Source of the DNA: Cellulosilyticum sp.
Lineage (GTDB): Bacteria > Bacillota > Clostridia > Lachnospirales > Cellulosilyticaceae
Direction of reading: 5' to 3'
Assembly (NCBI GenBank): GCA_015058045.1
Contig: SVDC01000005.1
Coordinates: forward strand, 56,702 to 120,701
DNA length: 64,000 bases
How positions within the stretch are numbered: the first letter of the stretch is position 1; each line of letters starts with the position of its first letter. The translations under genes and the position numbers were made by a program. Positions 1 to 10,295 of this stretch are shown one piece after another. The notes beneath the pieces were generated by a model. The model saw nothing but the letters and a program-made list of their open reading frames with translations, did no database searches and was not told the origin of the DNA.

Positions 1-7
1 GGATAAA

Positions 8-640
8 GTGGGGACTAAAATAAAAATCTGTGGATTAAAAAGGGTAGAAGATATTAAAATTGTGAATAAAATTCGCCCAGATTATATTGGTTTTGTATTT
101 GCACCAAGTAAAAGGCAAATTAGCATAGAAAATGCCAAGCAGCTTAAAGCATTGCTTCATCCTTCTATAAAAACAGTTGGGGTATTTGTAAACGAGCACA
201 TAGAAAAAATCCTTCAATGTGAGCAGCAAGGCATTATAGATACCGTCCAGCTTCATGGAGACGGAGATTTAGTATATATCAAAGAACTAAAAAAAGCAAG
301 CCATTTATCCATAATAAAAGCATTCAGAATAAAAGATGCCAAGAGCTTAGAAGAACAAAGAGCACTTATTGAAAGTCCGCTTTTAGATGATATATTGTTA
401 GATGCCTATAGTCCAGAAGCTTATGGTGGCTTAGGAAGAAGTTTTGATTGGCGTTTAGTCGATCAGATTCAAAGGCCATATTTTTTAGCAGGAGGTATTG
501 GAATAGAAAATATAGACGAAGCGTTATCACATCACCCTTATGCCATTGATGTAAGTAGTAAAGTGGAAACAGATGGAGTTAAAGATGAAGAGAAAATAAG
601 ACAACTAGTTGAGAGAGTAAGAGCAGATGATAAAAGATAG
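8..640 (+). CDS. trpF: phosphoribosylanthranilate isomerase
   Basis: Third step of tryptophan synthesis: Amadori rearrangement of N-(5-phosphoribosyl)anthranilate to CdRP in the cytoplasm. The 210 residues match the usual TrpF length. The N-terminal strand KIKICGL carries the catalytic cysteine (C8), and D132 in [12 protein letters not shown] is the likely acid. The phosphate-binding end [11 protein letters not shown] is also present. The GTG at base 8 fits the usual N-terminus, but its ribosome site lies before the window, so an upstream start cannot be excluded. trpB and trpA follow on the same strand, so this is the tail of a trp operon. Confidence 0.95.
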   Translation: MGTKIKICGLKRVEDIKIVNKIRPDYIGFVFAPSKRQISIENAKQLKALLHPSIKTVGVFVNEHIEKILQCEQQGIIDTVQLHGDGDLVYIKELKKASHLSIIKAFRIKDAKSLEEQRALIESPLLDDILLDAYSPEAYGGLGRSFDWRLVDQIQRPYFLAGGIGIENIDEALSHHPYAIDVSSKVETDGVKDEEKIRQLVERVRADDKR

Positions 641-690
641 AACATAATTTAACATATAAAATAAATGAGAAAATAGATGAGGTGAAAAGA

Positions 691-1878
691 ATGAATCAAA
701 AAGGGAGATTTGGCATTCACGGTGGGCAGTATATTCCAGAAACATTAATGAATGCAGTAGTTGAATTAGAAAAGGCATATGCGTTTTATAAAAATGATTC
801 AGATTTCCAAGAGGAATTAAAAGAGCTGTTTAAAGAGTATACAGGTAGACCTTCGCTACTTTACTATGCAGAAAAAATGACAAAAGATTTAGGCGGAGCA
901 AAGATTTACTTAAAACGTGAAGATCTCAACCATACAGGGTCTCATAAGATTAATAATGTTTTAGGCCAACTTTTACTAGCAAAACGCATGGGAAAGACAC
1001 GCATTATTGCTGAAACAGGAGCTGGGCAACATGGGGTAGCAACAGCGACAGCAGCAGCTTTAATGGGAATGGAGTGTGAGGTTTATATGGGGGAAGAAGA
1101 TACCATTAGGCAGGCACTTAATGTTTATCGTATGGAGCTTCTTGGAGCTAAAGTTCATGCAGTTAAGACAGGTACTAGAACATTAAAGGATGCAGTTAAT
1201 GCAGCACTCCAAGACTGGACTAGGACAGTAGAAAATACTTTTTATTGTATTGGCTCTGTTATGGGTCCACATCCTTATCCAGAAATGGTAAGAGATTTTC
1301 AGAGGGTGATTGGTAAAGAAATTAAAGTGCAAATTCTGGAAAAAGAAGGTAAACTTCCTGACATAGTTATGGCATGTGTGGGAGGGGGAAGTAATGCAAT
1401 GGGTGCATTTTATGATTTTATTCCTGATACAGAAGTTAAATTAGTAGGTGTAGAAGCAGCTGGTCTTGGCGTAGATACACCGCAAAATGCAGCAACCATT
1501 GCAGCAGGAAAAGAAGGGATTTTCCATGGTATGAAATCTTACTTTTTACAAAGTGATGATGGAAGTATTGCGCCGGTATACTCTATTTCAGCAGGGTTAG
1601 ATTATCCTGGTATTGGACCAGAGCATGCTTATTTACATGATACAAAAAGAGCAGAGTATGTACCAATTACAGATGAAGAAGCAGTAGTTGCCTTTGAGTA
1701 TTTATCTAGGACAGAGGGGATTATTCCAGCTATTGAGAGTGCACATGCAGTTGCTTATGCCATGAAAATAGCAGGAAAGATGGAACAAGATCAAGTGATT
1801 GTAGTCAACCTTTCAGGTAGAGGAGATAAAGACGTAGCAGCGATTGCAAGATATAAGGGGGTAAATCTTCATGAGTAA
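691..1878 (+). CDS. trpB: tryptophan synthase beta subunit
   Basis: PLP enzyme joining indole and serine to make tryptophan, working as an alpha2-beta2 complex with TrpA. About 395 residues, as usual. The PLP lysine is K86 in GSHKINN and the PLP phosphate loop is the GGGSNAMG motif. A GTG at 682 is in frame, but the sequence around it (gaggtg) is better read as the ribosome site for the ATG at 691, 6 nt downstream, so 691 is preferred. The 3' end overlaps trpA by 8 bp, which suggests translational coupling. Confidence 0.96.
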   Translation: MNQKGRFGIHGGQYIPETLMNAVVELEKAYAFYKNDSDFQEELKELFKEYTGRPSLLYYAEKMTKDLGGAKIYLKREDLNHTGSHKINNVLGQLLLAKRMGKTRIIAETGAGQHGVATATAAALMGMECEVYMGEEDTIRQALNVYRMELLGAKVHAVKTGTRTLKDAVNAALQDWTRTVENTFYCIGSVMGPHPYPEMVRDFQRVIGKEIKVQILEKEGKLPDIVMACVGGGSNAMGAFYDFIPDTEVKLVGVEAAGLGVDTPQNAATIAAGKEGIFHGMKSYFLQSDDGSIAPVYSISAGLDYPGIGPEHAYLHDTKRAEYVPITDEEAVVAFEYLSRTEGIIPAIESAHAVAYAMKIAGKMEQDQVIVVNLSGRGDKDVAAIARYKGVNLHE

Positions 1879-2653
1879 TATAAAGTTAGCATTTGATAAA
1901 GTAAAAACAGAGGGACATAAGGCATTCATTCCTTTTATTACAGCTGGTGACCCACATATTCAAGCAACAGAAGAATTTATCTATGCTTTAGAAAAAGCAG
2001 GAAGTACCATTATTGAACTAGGAGTACCTTTTTCAGATCCAGTAGCAGATGGACCTATTATTCAAGAAGCTAATCTAAGAGCTATGGCAAATGGTATCCA
2101 TATTCATAAGATATTTGAAATGATTCAACGTGTTCGAAAAAATACACAGATTCCACTTGTTTATTTAATGTATGCCAATACCATTCATTACTATGGCATT
2201 CAGTGTTTTTTTGAAAAATGTAAAGAAGTAGGTGTGGATGGAGTGATAGTGCCCGATGTACCTATTGAAGAAAAAGAAGAATTTGATAGGTATGCAAGAG
2301 AAAATGGGGTAGATTTTATTGCATTGGTGGCACCTACTTCTAAAGAACGTACTAAAGAAATTTGTGAGAAGGCATCTGGATTTTTATATTGTGTTTCTTC
2401 TCTTGGCGTTACAGGAACCAGAGAAAGTATTCAAACCAATTTAGTAGAAATGTTTTCAGAAATTAAAAAGTATACCCAGATTCCAACAGCATTAGGTTTT
2501 GGAATTTCAAATCCTGATCAAGCAGCAGAGGTTAAAGATTTTGCTGATGGTATTATTGTAGGAAGTGCCATGGTAAAAATTATTGAAAGATATGGTGAAG
2601 AAAGTGCTGAGCCACTTATGGAGTTTGCTAAAGGATTTGTAGAAGTTCTATAA
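1871..2653 (+). CDS. trpA: tryptophan synthase alpha subunit
   Basis: Cleaves indole-3-glycerol phosphate to indole and glyceraldehyde-3-phosphate; the indole is channelled to TrpB. The family hallmarks [23 protein letters not shown] and [10 protein letters not shown] are present. The two catalytic acids fall at the canonical positions, E49 and D60. The 260 residues are the normal length. The ATG lies inside the last codons of trpB. A 17-bp inverted repeat just past the stop ends the operon. Confidence 0.96.
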   Translation: MSNIKLAFDKVKTEGHKAFIPFITAGDPHIQATEEFIYALEKAGSTIIELGVPFSDPVADGPIIQEANLRAMANGIHIHKIFEMIQRVRKNTQIPLVYLMYANTIHYYGIQCFFEKCKEVGVDGVIVPDVPIEEKEEFDRYARENGVDFIALVAPTSKERTKEICEKASGFLYCVSSLGVTGTRESIQTNLVEMFSEIKKYTQIPTALGFGISNPDQAAEVKDFADGIIVGSAMVKIIERYGEESAEPLMEFAKGFVEVL

Positions 2654-2661
2654 AGTACAAA

Positions 2662-2708
2662 ACTAACAAAATGTGCTATGAATAATAATCGTAGCACATT
2701 TTGTTAGT
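2662..2708 (+). terminator. trp operon 3' hairpin
   Basis: A perfect 17-bp inverted repeat (2662-2678 with 2692-2708, 13-nt loop) begins 8 nt after the trpA stop. The right arm contains TTTT but no long U-tract follows, so it is a strong hairpin with weaker terminator character. Confidence 0.75.
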
Positions 2709-2736
2709 TAAGGATGAATGTATGAAACATAATAGT

Positions 2737-2764
2737 TTGAATATTTAAATAGTGGTGGTATAAT
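2737..2764 (+). promoter_or_regulatory. probable promoter of the AraC-type gene
   Basis: TTGAAT (2737-2742), a 16-bp spacer and TATAAT (2759-2764) form a good sigma-A promoter 74 bp upstream of the regulator start. Confidence 0.5.
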
Positions 2765-2837
2765 TGGGTTAGCAAAAGCTAATCTGAAGGGTGTAAGGTA
2801 AAGTATGAGGGAATGAGATGAGAAGGGAGTGGTATAT

Positions 2838-3770
2838 TTGAACAAGGGGCAAGTTGTTTATATGATTAATAATATGGTTTATTATCAAGACTCTATACAA
2901 ATGATTCAATCTTCTCAAGTTGAAAAATTTGAAATAGATGTACAAACAACCAATAAGGGAATGATGTTATATGATTGGCAGATGAAGTATAGTGTGGATG
3001 TAGATGTGCAAAAAAAAGGGTTAGAAGTAGAAGATGAAGTGCAAATTATATTCTTTATAAATAAAGGATTACAATGGAATATAGAGGATCAAAGAAAGTG
3101 TATCGAGATACAAAAGGGGGAAACATGTATATATAGAAATCGCTTTCAGTCGTCGTCTACCTGTTATCTAGGAGGTTATGAATTTCTATTTAAAAGCTTA
3201 CATATTCCAATAGCTTATTTTAAAGAAATTGTACAAACTTTAAATAATCAAGATTTAGAAGAGAAGATTTTAAAGGACATCTCTAAATTAACGATATCTG
3301 CACCTATGTATAGTATTTTAGCGGATATGGATAAGGGGAAACAGTATAATGAAGGAATAAGAAGTTTATATTTAGAGGGAAAAATACTAGAGTTATTGGC
3401 AATTTATTTTTCAGAGTTAGAGATAGGGAGGTCAAAAGAAGCCTATTATATCGGACGTACAGATAGAGAATCTATTGAGAGAGTACGAGAAATCATTGAT
3501 AAAGAACTCATTCACACACCAAATTGTGAGGCATTAGCTAAAGAGGTGCAGATGAGTCGCTCTAAATTAACTAAGCTTTTTGCAGCTATCTATGATATGC
3601 CTATTCATACGTATGTCATTCATAAACGATTAGAATATGCAGCACAGCTTTTAGCGGAGAAAAGGGTTAACGTAACGCAGGCAGCTATGCTATCAGGATA
3701 TAGTAATATGAGTCATTTTTCTGCCTCATTTAAGAAAAAATATGGAGTATTACCCAGTGAATATTATTAA
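2838..3770 (+). CDS. AraC-family transcriptional regulator
   Basis: Predicted DNA-binding regulator of about 310 residues. The last 100 residues form the AraC double helix-turn-helix: one HTH around LAKEVQMSRSKLTKLF, a second around VTQAAMLSGYSNMSHFSASF, ending in the family signature KKKYGVLPSEYY. The N-terminal 200 residues are an unrecognised ligand or oligomerisation domain. A GTG exists at 2829, but GAAGGGAG (2822-2829) sits at the right distance from the TTG at 2838, so TTG is chosen. It stands directly before a two-gene ABC exporter, which it probably controls. The same layout occurs at siderophore/iron ABC loci, but nothing in the sequence proves the ligand. Confidence 0.85.
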   Translation: MNKGQVVYMINNMVYYQDSIQMIQSSQVEKFEIDVQTTNKGMMLYDWQMKYSVDVDVQKKGLEVEDEVQIIFFINKGLQWNIEDQRKCIEIQKGETCIYRNRFQSSSTCYLGGYEFLFKSLHIPIAYFKEIVQTLNNQDLEEKILKDISKLTISAPMYSILADMDKGKQYNEGIRSLYLEGKILELLAIYFSELEIGRSKEAYYIGRTDRESIERVREIIDKELIHTPNCEALAKEVQMSRSKLTKLFAAIYDMPIHTYVIHKRLEYAAQLLAEKRVNVTQAAMLSGYSNMSHFSASFKKKYGVLPSEYY

Positions 3771-3835
3771 AAATTAAAAAACAAAACTGTTAATGAAAAA
3801 CTTTTTTTGGTAGTGATTAAAAATAGAAATAATTA

Positions 3836-3882
3836 AAATAGCAGATGAAGGTTAGAAGAGGCTAACTATCATCTGCTATTTT
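3836..3882 (+). terminator. terminator after the AraC-type gene
   Basis: A roughly 20-bp stem with one bulge (3836-3855 with 3862-3882, 6-nt loop) flanked by A- and T-rich ends, placed between the regulator and the ABC genes. It can work on either strand. Confidence 0.8.
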
Positions 3883-3904
3883 AGTTTGTTTTTATAAACT
3901 AAAA
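3879..3904. promoter_or_regulatory. inverted repeat before the ABC operon
   Basis: TTTTAGTTT (3879-3887) and AAACTAAAA (3896-3904) form a perfect 9-bp inverted repeat with an 8-bp spacer, 48 bp before the first ABC gene. It could be an operator for the neighbouring AraC protein. It also overlaps the terminator tail, so this is inference. Confidence 0.3.
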
Positions 3905-3951
3905 GAAAAAGCGGTGAGATTGAATTAGGAAGGGAAAGGGGTTATAAGGAA

Positions 3952-5715
3952 ATGTTTGAAAGAATATTTAAGTATGCAGGACCATACAAGAAGACAACAA
4001 TTCTAGCCAGTGTAGTCATTTTATTTGCTGTATTAGTTAATGTCGTGCCGTTCTTTTTTGTTTATCAAATTATTGCACCTATTATTATGGGTAAAGGGAT
4101 GACATTAGAGTATATTACTTTAAGAATAGTAGGTATATTAATTTGTTTAGTTTTACATGGGGTATTGTATGTAAAAGGACTAGGGCTATCGCATAAGGCA
4201 GCATTTAATATTTTAATGCGCCTTAGGGTTTCATTACAGGGACGTATGGAAAAATTACCACTAGGAATTATTATGGAAAAAGGAATAGGAAGTGCAAAAA
4301 GAATCTTTGTAGATGATATAGATAATATTGAGGTACTATTAGCACATGCTATTCCAGAAGGATTTGGAAATTGTATAACGGCGATTATTATTTATATTGC
4401 CCTATTTTTTGTGGATTGGAAATTAGCATTAATATCACTTGCTTCTTTACCATTAGGTATGTTTGCTATGGGGATGATGATGTGGATTGGTAATAAAGAT
4501 ATGGTGAGTTATTATCGTGCAGGTCAAGTGATGAATGATACCATTATTGAATATATCAATGGAATGGAGGTTGTGAAAGTTTTCAACAAAGATGGAGAGT
4601 CTTATGAACGTTATCACAAAGCCATTACAGGATATAGAGATTTTACTTTAGATTGGTATAAAGCGTGCTGGCCATGGATGGCAATCTATAACAGTATATT
4701 ACCAGCTACTATTATATTAACATTACCATTAGGTTCATGGTCTGTATTAAAAGGTTATGCCACATTACCAGATTTGGTACTAGTATTATGCTTATCTATG
4801 AGTATAGGAGGTCCGTTGTTAAAAACATTAAACTTTGTACCTTCGTTGCCTCAGCTTAATTATAAAATAGAGACGTTGGAAAAGTTATTAGATGCTGAGC
4901 CAGTTAAACAAAATGAAAAGCCATTTAGGGGAAAGGATCATACCATCACCTTTGAACATGTAAGTTTTGGCTATAATGAAGAGCAAGTTATTGATGATGT
5001 GAGCCTAACTATTAAAGAAGGAGAAAAAACAGCATTAGTTGGTGAATCTGGTTCGGGTAAGAGTACTCTGGCTAAACTGTTAGTTCATTACTATGATGCT
5101 AATAAGGGAATTATTAGTATAGGGGGACAAGAAATTACACAAATGAGTCTAGAGGCTTTAAACAAAGAGATTGCCTATGTTTCGCAGGAACAATATTTAT
5201 TTAATATATCTATTTTGGAGAATATTAGAATTGGAAATTTAGAGGCATCTGATAAAGAAGTGATAGAGGCAGCTAGAAAAGCACAGTGCATGGAATTTAT
5301 TAATCAATTACCGAAGGGAATTCATACTTTAGCAGGGGATAGTGGTAATCAGCTTTCAGGTGGGCAACGTCAAAGAATAGCTTTAGCAAGGGCTATTTTA
5401 AAAAATGCTTCTATCATTGTGCTAGATGAAGCAACAGCTTATACAGACCCGGAAAATGAAGAAAAAATGGAAACAGCAATTGCAGAAGTCGTAAAAGGAA
5501 AGACATTACTGGTTATTGCGCACCGTTTAGGTTCTATAAAAAATGCAGATCAAATTTGTGTAATGGCAAAAGGAAAGATTGTTGCTAGAGGTAGTCATGA
5601 GAACCTAATAAAAACCTCTAAGGATTATCAGAGACTATGGAATGCTTCTATGGAGAGTAGAGGGTGGCAAGTTAACAATAGAGAGGAGGAAGAAATCCGT
5701 GTTGAAATTAATTAA
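3952..5715 (+). CDS. ABC exporter half-transporter, subunit 1
   Basis: Membrane exporter half: six predicted transmembrane helices in the first 320 residues fused to an ATPase. Walker A GESGSGKS starts at about residue 364, the signature LSGGQRQR at about 468, Walker B with catalytic E in IIVLDEATAY at about 489-498, and the H-loop in VIAHRLGS. All ATPase motifs are intact. 587 residues is normal for a half-transporter. The 3' end overlaps the next gene by 17 bp, so the two halves are probably made together as a heterodimer. The pair resembles the YbtP/YbtQ type of ABC proteins; the substrate is unknown. Confidence 0.9.
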   Translation: MFERIFKYAGPYKKTTILASVVILFAVLVNVVPFFFVYQIIAPIIMGKGMTLEYITLRIVGILICLVLHGVLYVKGLGLSHKAAFNILMRLRVSLQGRMEKLPLGIIMEKGIGSAKRIFVDDIDNIEVLLAHAIPEGFGNCITAIIIYIALFFVDWKLALISLASLPLGMFAMGMMMWIGNKDMVSYYRAGQVMNDTIIEYINGMEVVKVFNKDGESYERYHKAITGYRDFTLDWYKACWPWMAIYNSILPATIILTLPLGSWSVLKGYATLPDLVLVLCLSMSIGGPLLKTLNFVPSLPQLNYKIETLEKLLDAEPVKQNEKPFRGKDHTITFEHVSFGYNEEQVIDDVSLTIKEGEKTALVGESGSGKSTLAKLLVHYYDANKGIISIGGQEITQMSLEALNKEIAYVSQEQYLFNISILENIRIGNLEASDKEVIEAARKAQCMEFINQLPKGIHTLAGDSGNQLSGGQRQRIALARAILKNASIIVLDEATAYTDPENEEKMETAIAEVVKGKTLLVIAHRLGSIKNADQICVMAKGKIVARGSHENLIKTSKDYQRLWNASMESRGWQVNNREEEEIRVEIN

Positions 5716-7444
5716 TCGTATTCTTAAGTTATCTGGTCAGTATAAAAAACGTATTCAAATTGCTTTCGTATTTGCTTTTTTTAAAGCCATGTTATCAAAG
5801 ATGCCTATTGGTTTAGCATTTGTTATGTTATCTAAGTTTTACACTAATACTTTAGAAGCATCAGATTGTTTGATGATTGGAGTGATGGGAGTAGTCTTTG
5901 TTTTACTAGAAGCAATCATGCAATATGGAAGTGATAGACTACAAAGTGCAGCAGGATATATGATGTTTGCAGAAAAGAGGTTGATACTAGGAGAACATTT
6001 ACGAAGGCTACCAATGGGGTATTTTACATCAGGAAATATTGGTAAGATTAGTTCTGTGTTAAGCAGTGATATGATTTTTATTGAAGAAATTGCAATGAGT
6101 ACAATAGCTAATATGATGAGCTATTTATTTACGGCTATTATTATGACGGTATTTGTTTGTACTTGTGACATACGACTGGGCATTTGTTTTGCAATAACAA
6201 GCCTTCTGGTTGTTTATATGGGAGGAAAAATGAAGAAACTCATGTTAATAGAATCCGATGCAAAACAGGAACAGAATGAAAAATTAACAGATGCAGTACT
6301 TTCTTATGTTGAAGGAATTAGCATAATTAAAAGTTACAATCTTTTAGGAGAAAAGTCAAAAGAGCTTACCACTAACTTTATAAAGACTAAGGATAAGGCA
6401 TTAGAGTTTGAGGTAGGAGTAGAAAAATGGAATTATGTGCTAAATATTTTATATGCAGTAGGGATGACAGCTATTCTGGGCCTATCTATTTATTTACAAC
6501 AAATAGGTGAGCTTTCAGTACCTTATCTTTTAGGTATGTTACTTTTTGTATTTGAGTTATACGGACCATTAAAAGCATTATATGGTCAGGCAAGTAGACT
6601 TACAGTTATGAATAGTTGTTTAGACCGTATTGAAACATTATTTGATGAAATAGAACTGAAAGATAATGGGACATTACATATTCCATATGAAATTAATGAA
6701 AAAGCAGAAATTGCTTTTGAGGATGTAACATTTGCATATGACAAGCAAGATGTTATCAAAAATGTAAGTTTTGAAGTACAAAAAAATACGATGGTTGCAT
6801 TAGTTGGGCCATCAGGTGGAGGCAAATCGACTATAGCCAATTTACTTGCTAGATTTTGGGATATTAAAGTAGGTAGTATTAAGATAAGAGGTAAGGATAT
6901 AAGGGATATTCCGCTTTCAGAGCTTATGAATTATATTAGTATGGTATTTCAGAGAGTTTATCTGTTTAAAGATACGATTTATGAAAATATTAGTATGGGT
7001 AAACCTAATGCCACAAGAGAAGAAGTTTATGCAGCAGCTAAAAAGGCTAGATGTTATGATTTTATTATGGCATTACCTAATGGGTTTGATACCGTAATAG
7101 GTGAAGGAGGTGCAACATTATCAGGAGGAGAAAAACAAAGAATATCCATAGCACGTTGTATTTTAAAAGATGCACCTATTATTATTTTAGATGAAGCAAC
7201 TGCCAGTGTGGATACAGATAATGAAAGATACATTCAAGAAGCTATCACAGAACTTATTAAAGGCAAAACATTAATTGTTATTGCACATCGATTAAATACA
7301 ATTTATGCAGCAGATCAAATCATAGTTATTGCTGAAGGTAGGATTAAAGAGAAAGGTAGGCATCAGCAACTTATGCAGGAGAAAGGTTTATACTATGATT
7401 ATGTTTATATTCGAGAGAAAATAAATGGCTGGGAAATTGCTTAG
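5699..7444 (+). CDS. ABC exporter half-transporter, subunit 2
   Basis: Second half-transporter (581 residues): N-terminal six-helix membrane domain, then an ATPase with Walker A GPSGGGKS at about residue 370, signature LSGGEKQR at about 474, Walker B IIILDEATASVD and H-loop VIAHRLNT. Start chosen at GTG 5699, because GAGGAGGAAG ends 6 nt before it; the open frame runs further upstream but inside the previous gene with no ribosome site. It overlaps subunit 1 by 17 bp. Both partners keep a catalytic glutamate, unlike exporters that carry one degenerate ATPase site. Confidence 0.9.
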   Translation: MLKLINRILKLSGQYKKRIQIAFVFAFFKAMLSKMPIGLAFVMLSKFYTNTLEASDCLMIGVMGVVFVLLEAIMQYGSDRLQSAAGYMMFAEKRLILGEHLRRLPMGYFTSGNIGKISSVLSSDMIFIEEIAMSTIANMMSYLFTAIIMTVFVCTCDIRLGICFAITSLLVVYMGGKMKKLMLIESDAKQEQNEKLTDAVLSYVEGISIIKSYNLLGEKSKELTTNFIKTKDKALEFEVGVEKWNYVLNILYAVGMTAILGLSIYLQQIGELSVPYLLGMLLFVFELYGPLKALYGQASRLTVMNSCLDRIETLFDEIELKDNGTLHIPYEINEKAEIAFEDVTFAYDKQDVIKNVSFEVQKNTMVALVGPSGGGKSTIANLLARFWDIKVGSIKIRGKDIRDIPLSELMNYISMVFQRVYLFKDTIYENISMGKPNATREEVYAAAKKARCYDFIMALPNGFDTVIGEGGATLSGGEKQRISIARCILKDAPIIILDEATASVDTDNERYIQEAITELIKGKTLIVIAHRLNTIYAADQIIVIAEGRIKEKGRHQQLMQEKGLYYDYVYIREKINGWEIA

Positions 7445-7608
7445 TTGAAATATAGTAAAGTTTTTCTATGTCTTGTTTTATGAGAAGGATTGGAAACTCA
7501 GGCTTTTTATTGCACTAAAACGCATCTCCATTTATAATGGTAAAGATAGAAATACGAAAATAGCTTATATTAAAGATAAATCACGACTAAAGATAGAGAG
7601 GGATATTG

Positions 7609-8256
7609 ATGCGTTTAAGAAGAGATAATAGAGCAGCTGGATATTTAGCAAATGACGACAAAGTTGTTTTACAACCAGAACAATTTAAAGGGAAATGGCA
7701 TGAGTGTTTTGGAAACAATAATCCAATTCATGTAGAGTTTGGATGTGGTAAAGGTGGATTTATCACAGAGCTTGCTAGAAGAAATCCAGAGATTAACTAT
7801 ATTGCAGTAGAACGTGCCGAAACTGTAGTGTACAAAGCTTGTAAAAAAGCTAATGCAGCTGAGGAAGTACCAAGTAATCTTAGATTTTTATTCTTTGATG
7901 TAAATAACTGTAAAGAGATTTTTGAAGAAGGTGAAGTAGGTCGTATTTACTTAAACTTCTCTGATCCATGGCCAAAGAAAAGACATGCAAATCGTCGTTT
8001 AACTTACAGAAGTTTCTTAGAAAAATATGCCCATGTTTTAGCTAAAGGTGGAGAAATTCACTTTAAAACAGATAATAAAGGCTTATTTGCATCTTCAATT
8101 GAAGAATTATCACTTTGTCACTGGCAAATGAAAAATGTTACTTTAGACCTACACAATAGTGGGATGGAAGATAATATTATGACAGAATATGAAAAGAAAT
8201 TCTCAGAAATGGGATTTACAATTAATCGTTTAGAAGCAGTTAATCCAAAAGTATAA
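7609..8256 (+). CDS. trmB: tRNA (guanine-N7-)-methyltransferase
   Basis: Methylates G46 in the variable loop of tRNAs using S-adenosylmethionine. 215 residues, the usual length. The SAM-binding loop is VEFGCGKGGF (about residues 45-54) and the TrmB signature NFSDPWPKKRH follows, then RRLTYRSFLEKY. A TTG directly precedes the ATG in frame; the ATG at 7609 is preferred because GAGAGGG lies 6-7 nt upstream. Single-gene unit closed by a strong terminator. Confidence 0.95.
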   Translation: MRLRRDNRAAGYLANDDKVVLQPEQFKGKWHECFGNNNPIHVEFGCGKGGFITELARRNPEINYIAVERAETVVYKACKKANAAEEVPSNLRFLFFDVNNCKEIFEEGEVGRIYLNFSDPWPKKRHANRRLTYRSFLEKYAHVLAKGGEIHFKTDNKGLFASSIEELSLCHWQMKNVTLDLHNSGMEDNIMTEYEKKFSEMGFTINRLEAVNPKV

Positions 8257-8270
8257 AGAATAAGATGTGA

Positions 8271-8320
8271 GAAAAAGTTGATAAAACTTATAGTCTAAAT
8301 AAGTTTTATCAACTTTTTTC
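8271..8320 (+). terminator. trmB terminator
   Basis: A stem of about 19 bp (8271-8290 with 8300-8320) ending in TTTTTTC. From here to 8614 the sequence has no gene and no structure I can recognise. Confidence 0.9.
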
Positions 8321-8614
8321 TTATTAAAGTGTATATAAGGGGATTTTTTCAAATATATTTAAATAGAGTATTTTGGGATTAAGAAAATAAATTTAATGAG
8401 TTAATCATTACAAAAAATATAAGGGGGTAAAATGAAGTAAATTGAGGAGTAGAGTAGAGGTAGTGCATGAATAGAAAGATGTTGGGGAGAGATACTAAAT
8501 AAGATAGAGTGTATTGCAATAATGGTCAAGTTATAATAAACTTACCATAGATTAACAATGTTTACTGATAAACAAAATTATTAATCTAATGTAAAGAATA
8601 AGGAGGATGCAAAT

Positions 8615-8932
8615 ATGGCATTTAAATTTACAGATAATAACTTTGAAGAGGAAGCATTAAAATCATCTATTCCAGTAGTAGTTGACTTTTATGCAGATTG
8701 GTGTGGACCATGTAAAATGATGTCTCCAGTTATTGATGAATTAGCAGGAGATTATGATGGTAAGGTAAAAATCGGTAAAGTGAATACAGATGAAAATAGA
8801 GCAGTTGCTGCTAAATACAATGTTATGAGTATCCCAACAATCATCTTAATTAAAGATGGTCAAGTAGTAGACCAAGTAGTTGGTGCAGTACCAAAGACTG
8901 TATTAGAACAAAAAATTAATAATATGCTATAG
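8615..8932 (+). CDS. trxA: thioredoxin
   Basis: Small dithiol redox protein that reduces protein disulfides. 105 residues with the active site WCGPC (C30, C33) in the normal context DFYADWCGPCKMM, and the cis-proline loop SIPT. A good ribosome site (AAGGAGG) lies 8 nt before the ATG. It stands alone; no thioredoxin reductase gene is adjacent. A bidirectional terminator separates it from the convergent AI-2E family gene. Confidence 0.95.
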   Translation: MAFKFTDNNFEEEALKSSIPVVVDFYADWCGPCKMMSPVIDELAGDYDGKVKIGKVNTDENRAVAAKYNVMSIPTIILIKDGQVVDQVVGAVPKTVLEQKINNML

Positions 8933-8988
8933 ATGAAACTATAAGTATTCATAGCATTGAGGTGTTAAGAAAGTTATAGAATCGTATG

Positions 8989-9032
8989 AAAAATGGTCTT
9001 TATAGGCAATGTGCTTATAAAGACCATTTTTT
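8989..9032. terminator. bidirectional terminator between trxA and the convergent gene
   Basis: A perfect 16-bp stem (8989-9004 with 9016-9032) with an A-tract on the left and a T-tract on the right, so it can end both trxA and the leftward gene. Confidence 0.9.
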
Positions 9033-9041
9033 GTTGATTGA

Positions 9042-10295
9042 TTATTTATTTTTCTTTTTTTTAGTAGACATAATGTCATTATTGGTAGTATAAGGATGAG
9101 GGGTTTCAATAAACGTATCAGATATACTGCGAGCCTCAAGACGCTTATTAATCCAACGGTTAATATTATTAAGTATAACCGCAATGATAGGAGATGCGAA
9201 GAACATACCTAATGGTCCCCATAAAGCACCACCCACTAAAATACCAGAGATAATCCAAAATGGACTAAGTCCAATTGAGTCTCCTAAAATCTTAGGGCCA
9301 AGCACTAATCCATCAAATTGTTGAAGAATAAAAATGAATATACCTACAAATACAGCTGGCATGAAACCAGTAAATAAGGTGATGATTACAGCTGGAATAG
9401 CACCTAATATTGGACCAAAATATGGAATCATGTTAAATACACCAACGATTAAAGAAAGTAGTAGTGCATAAGGATTTTTAAGGATGGACAAACCAATAAA
9501 ACAGATAATCCCAATAATTGTTGAGTCAATAAATTTACCTACAAAGAATTGAATAAAAGTAGAATGTCCTTCTGCACATATAGCGACAACTTTTTCAGCA
9601 TGATTTTTATTTAAAATAGCATAGATTAATCGTTTGGTACCGCGGCTGAAATCTTCTTTTTGAGTTAGCATATAGAAAGCGATAACTAAGGCCATAATCC
9701 AATTATATAAAGAAGAAGTAATGCTAAGTGCACTATCCATAATTCCAGATAGTAAATTATTAAATATCTCTGGATTAAAGATTTTTTGTGGATCAATCAT
9801 ATCAAATAGTTTAGATGTATCTAATTGATACGGTAGTCCAGCTAAATTACTGTTAATAGTTTGTTCTAGACCTGAAATCTTATCACTTAATGTTTGAGCT
9901 GAATCAGGTAAGACAATTAAAAGTTCTTTGATATTTTCTGATATTTGAGGTACCAGATAACGAATCATGATAATAACTGTTCCGAGAATACATAAATATA
10001 CAGCAATAATTGATAAAGAGCGGATACTTTTCTTTTGTCTATTTGTTTTAGGTTTAAACCACTTTATAAAATAACCTTCAAAGAACATCATGATTGGGTT
10101 AAAAAGATAAGCGATGAGAAAACCATAAAGAATTGGTAGAATGATTTTGATGATTCCACCTAAAAAAGCCATAATTGAAGGTGCAATATTATCTGTATTG
10201 GAAGAAACCCGATAGAACAGAATACTAACTACAACAACAAAAATAGCATATAATGAAATCTTGAAATATGGATTATCTTTCCAAAAATTTTTCAT
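9042..10295 (-). CDS. AI-2E family (PerM/YdiK-type) membrane protein
   Basis: Polytopic membrane protein of 417 residues in the family named for AI-2 export (PF01594). Members also include sodium/proton antiporters and proteins of unknown role, so the substrate is not known. Several hydrophobic helices are visible, with the family-typical C-terminal stretch NMIPYFGPILGAIPAV followed by further helices, and a charged C-terminal tail of about 40 residues ending in KKKKNK. GGAGGTG lies 6 nt before the ATG on this strand. A second family member lies at 16,636. Confidence 0.85.
   Translation of the reverse strand: MKNFWKDNPYFKISLYAIFVVVVSILFYRVSSNTDNIAPSIMAFLGGIIKIILPILYGFLIAYLFNPIMMFFEGYFIKWFKPKTNRQKKSIRSLSIIAVYLCILGTVIIMIRYLVPQISENIKELLIVLPDSAQTLSDKISGLEQTINSNLAGLPYQLDTSKLFDMIDPQKIFNPEIFNNLLSGIMDSALSITSSLYNWIMALVIAFYMLTQKEDFSRGTKRLIYAILNKNHAEKVVAICAEGHSTFIQFFVGKFIDSTIIGIICFIGLSILKNPYALLLSLIVGVFNMIPYFGPILGAIPAVIITLFTGFMPAVFVGIFIFILQQFDGLVLGPKILGDSIGLSPFWIISGILVGGALWGPLGMFFASPIIAVILNNINRWINKRLEARSISDTFIETPHPYTTNNDIMSTKKKKNK

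Noticed and set aside
8514..8537. TTGCAA and TATAAT as a trxA promoter
   Set aside because: The spacer is only 12 bp, too short for a sigma-A promoter.
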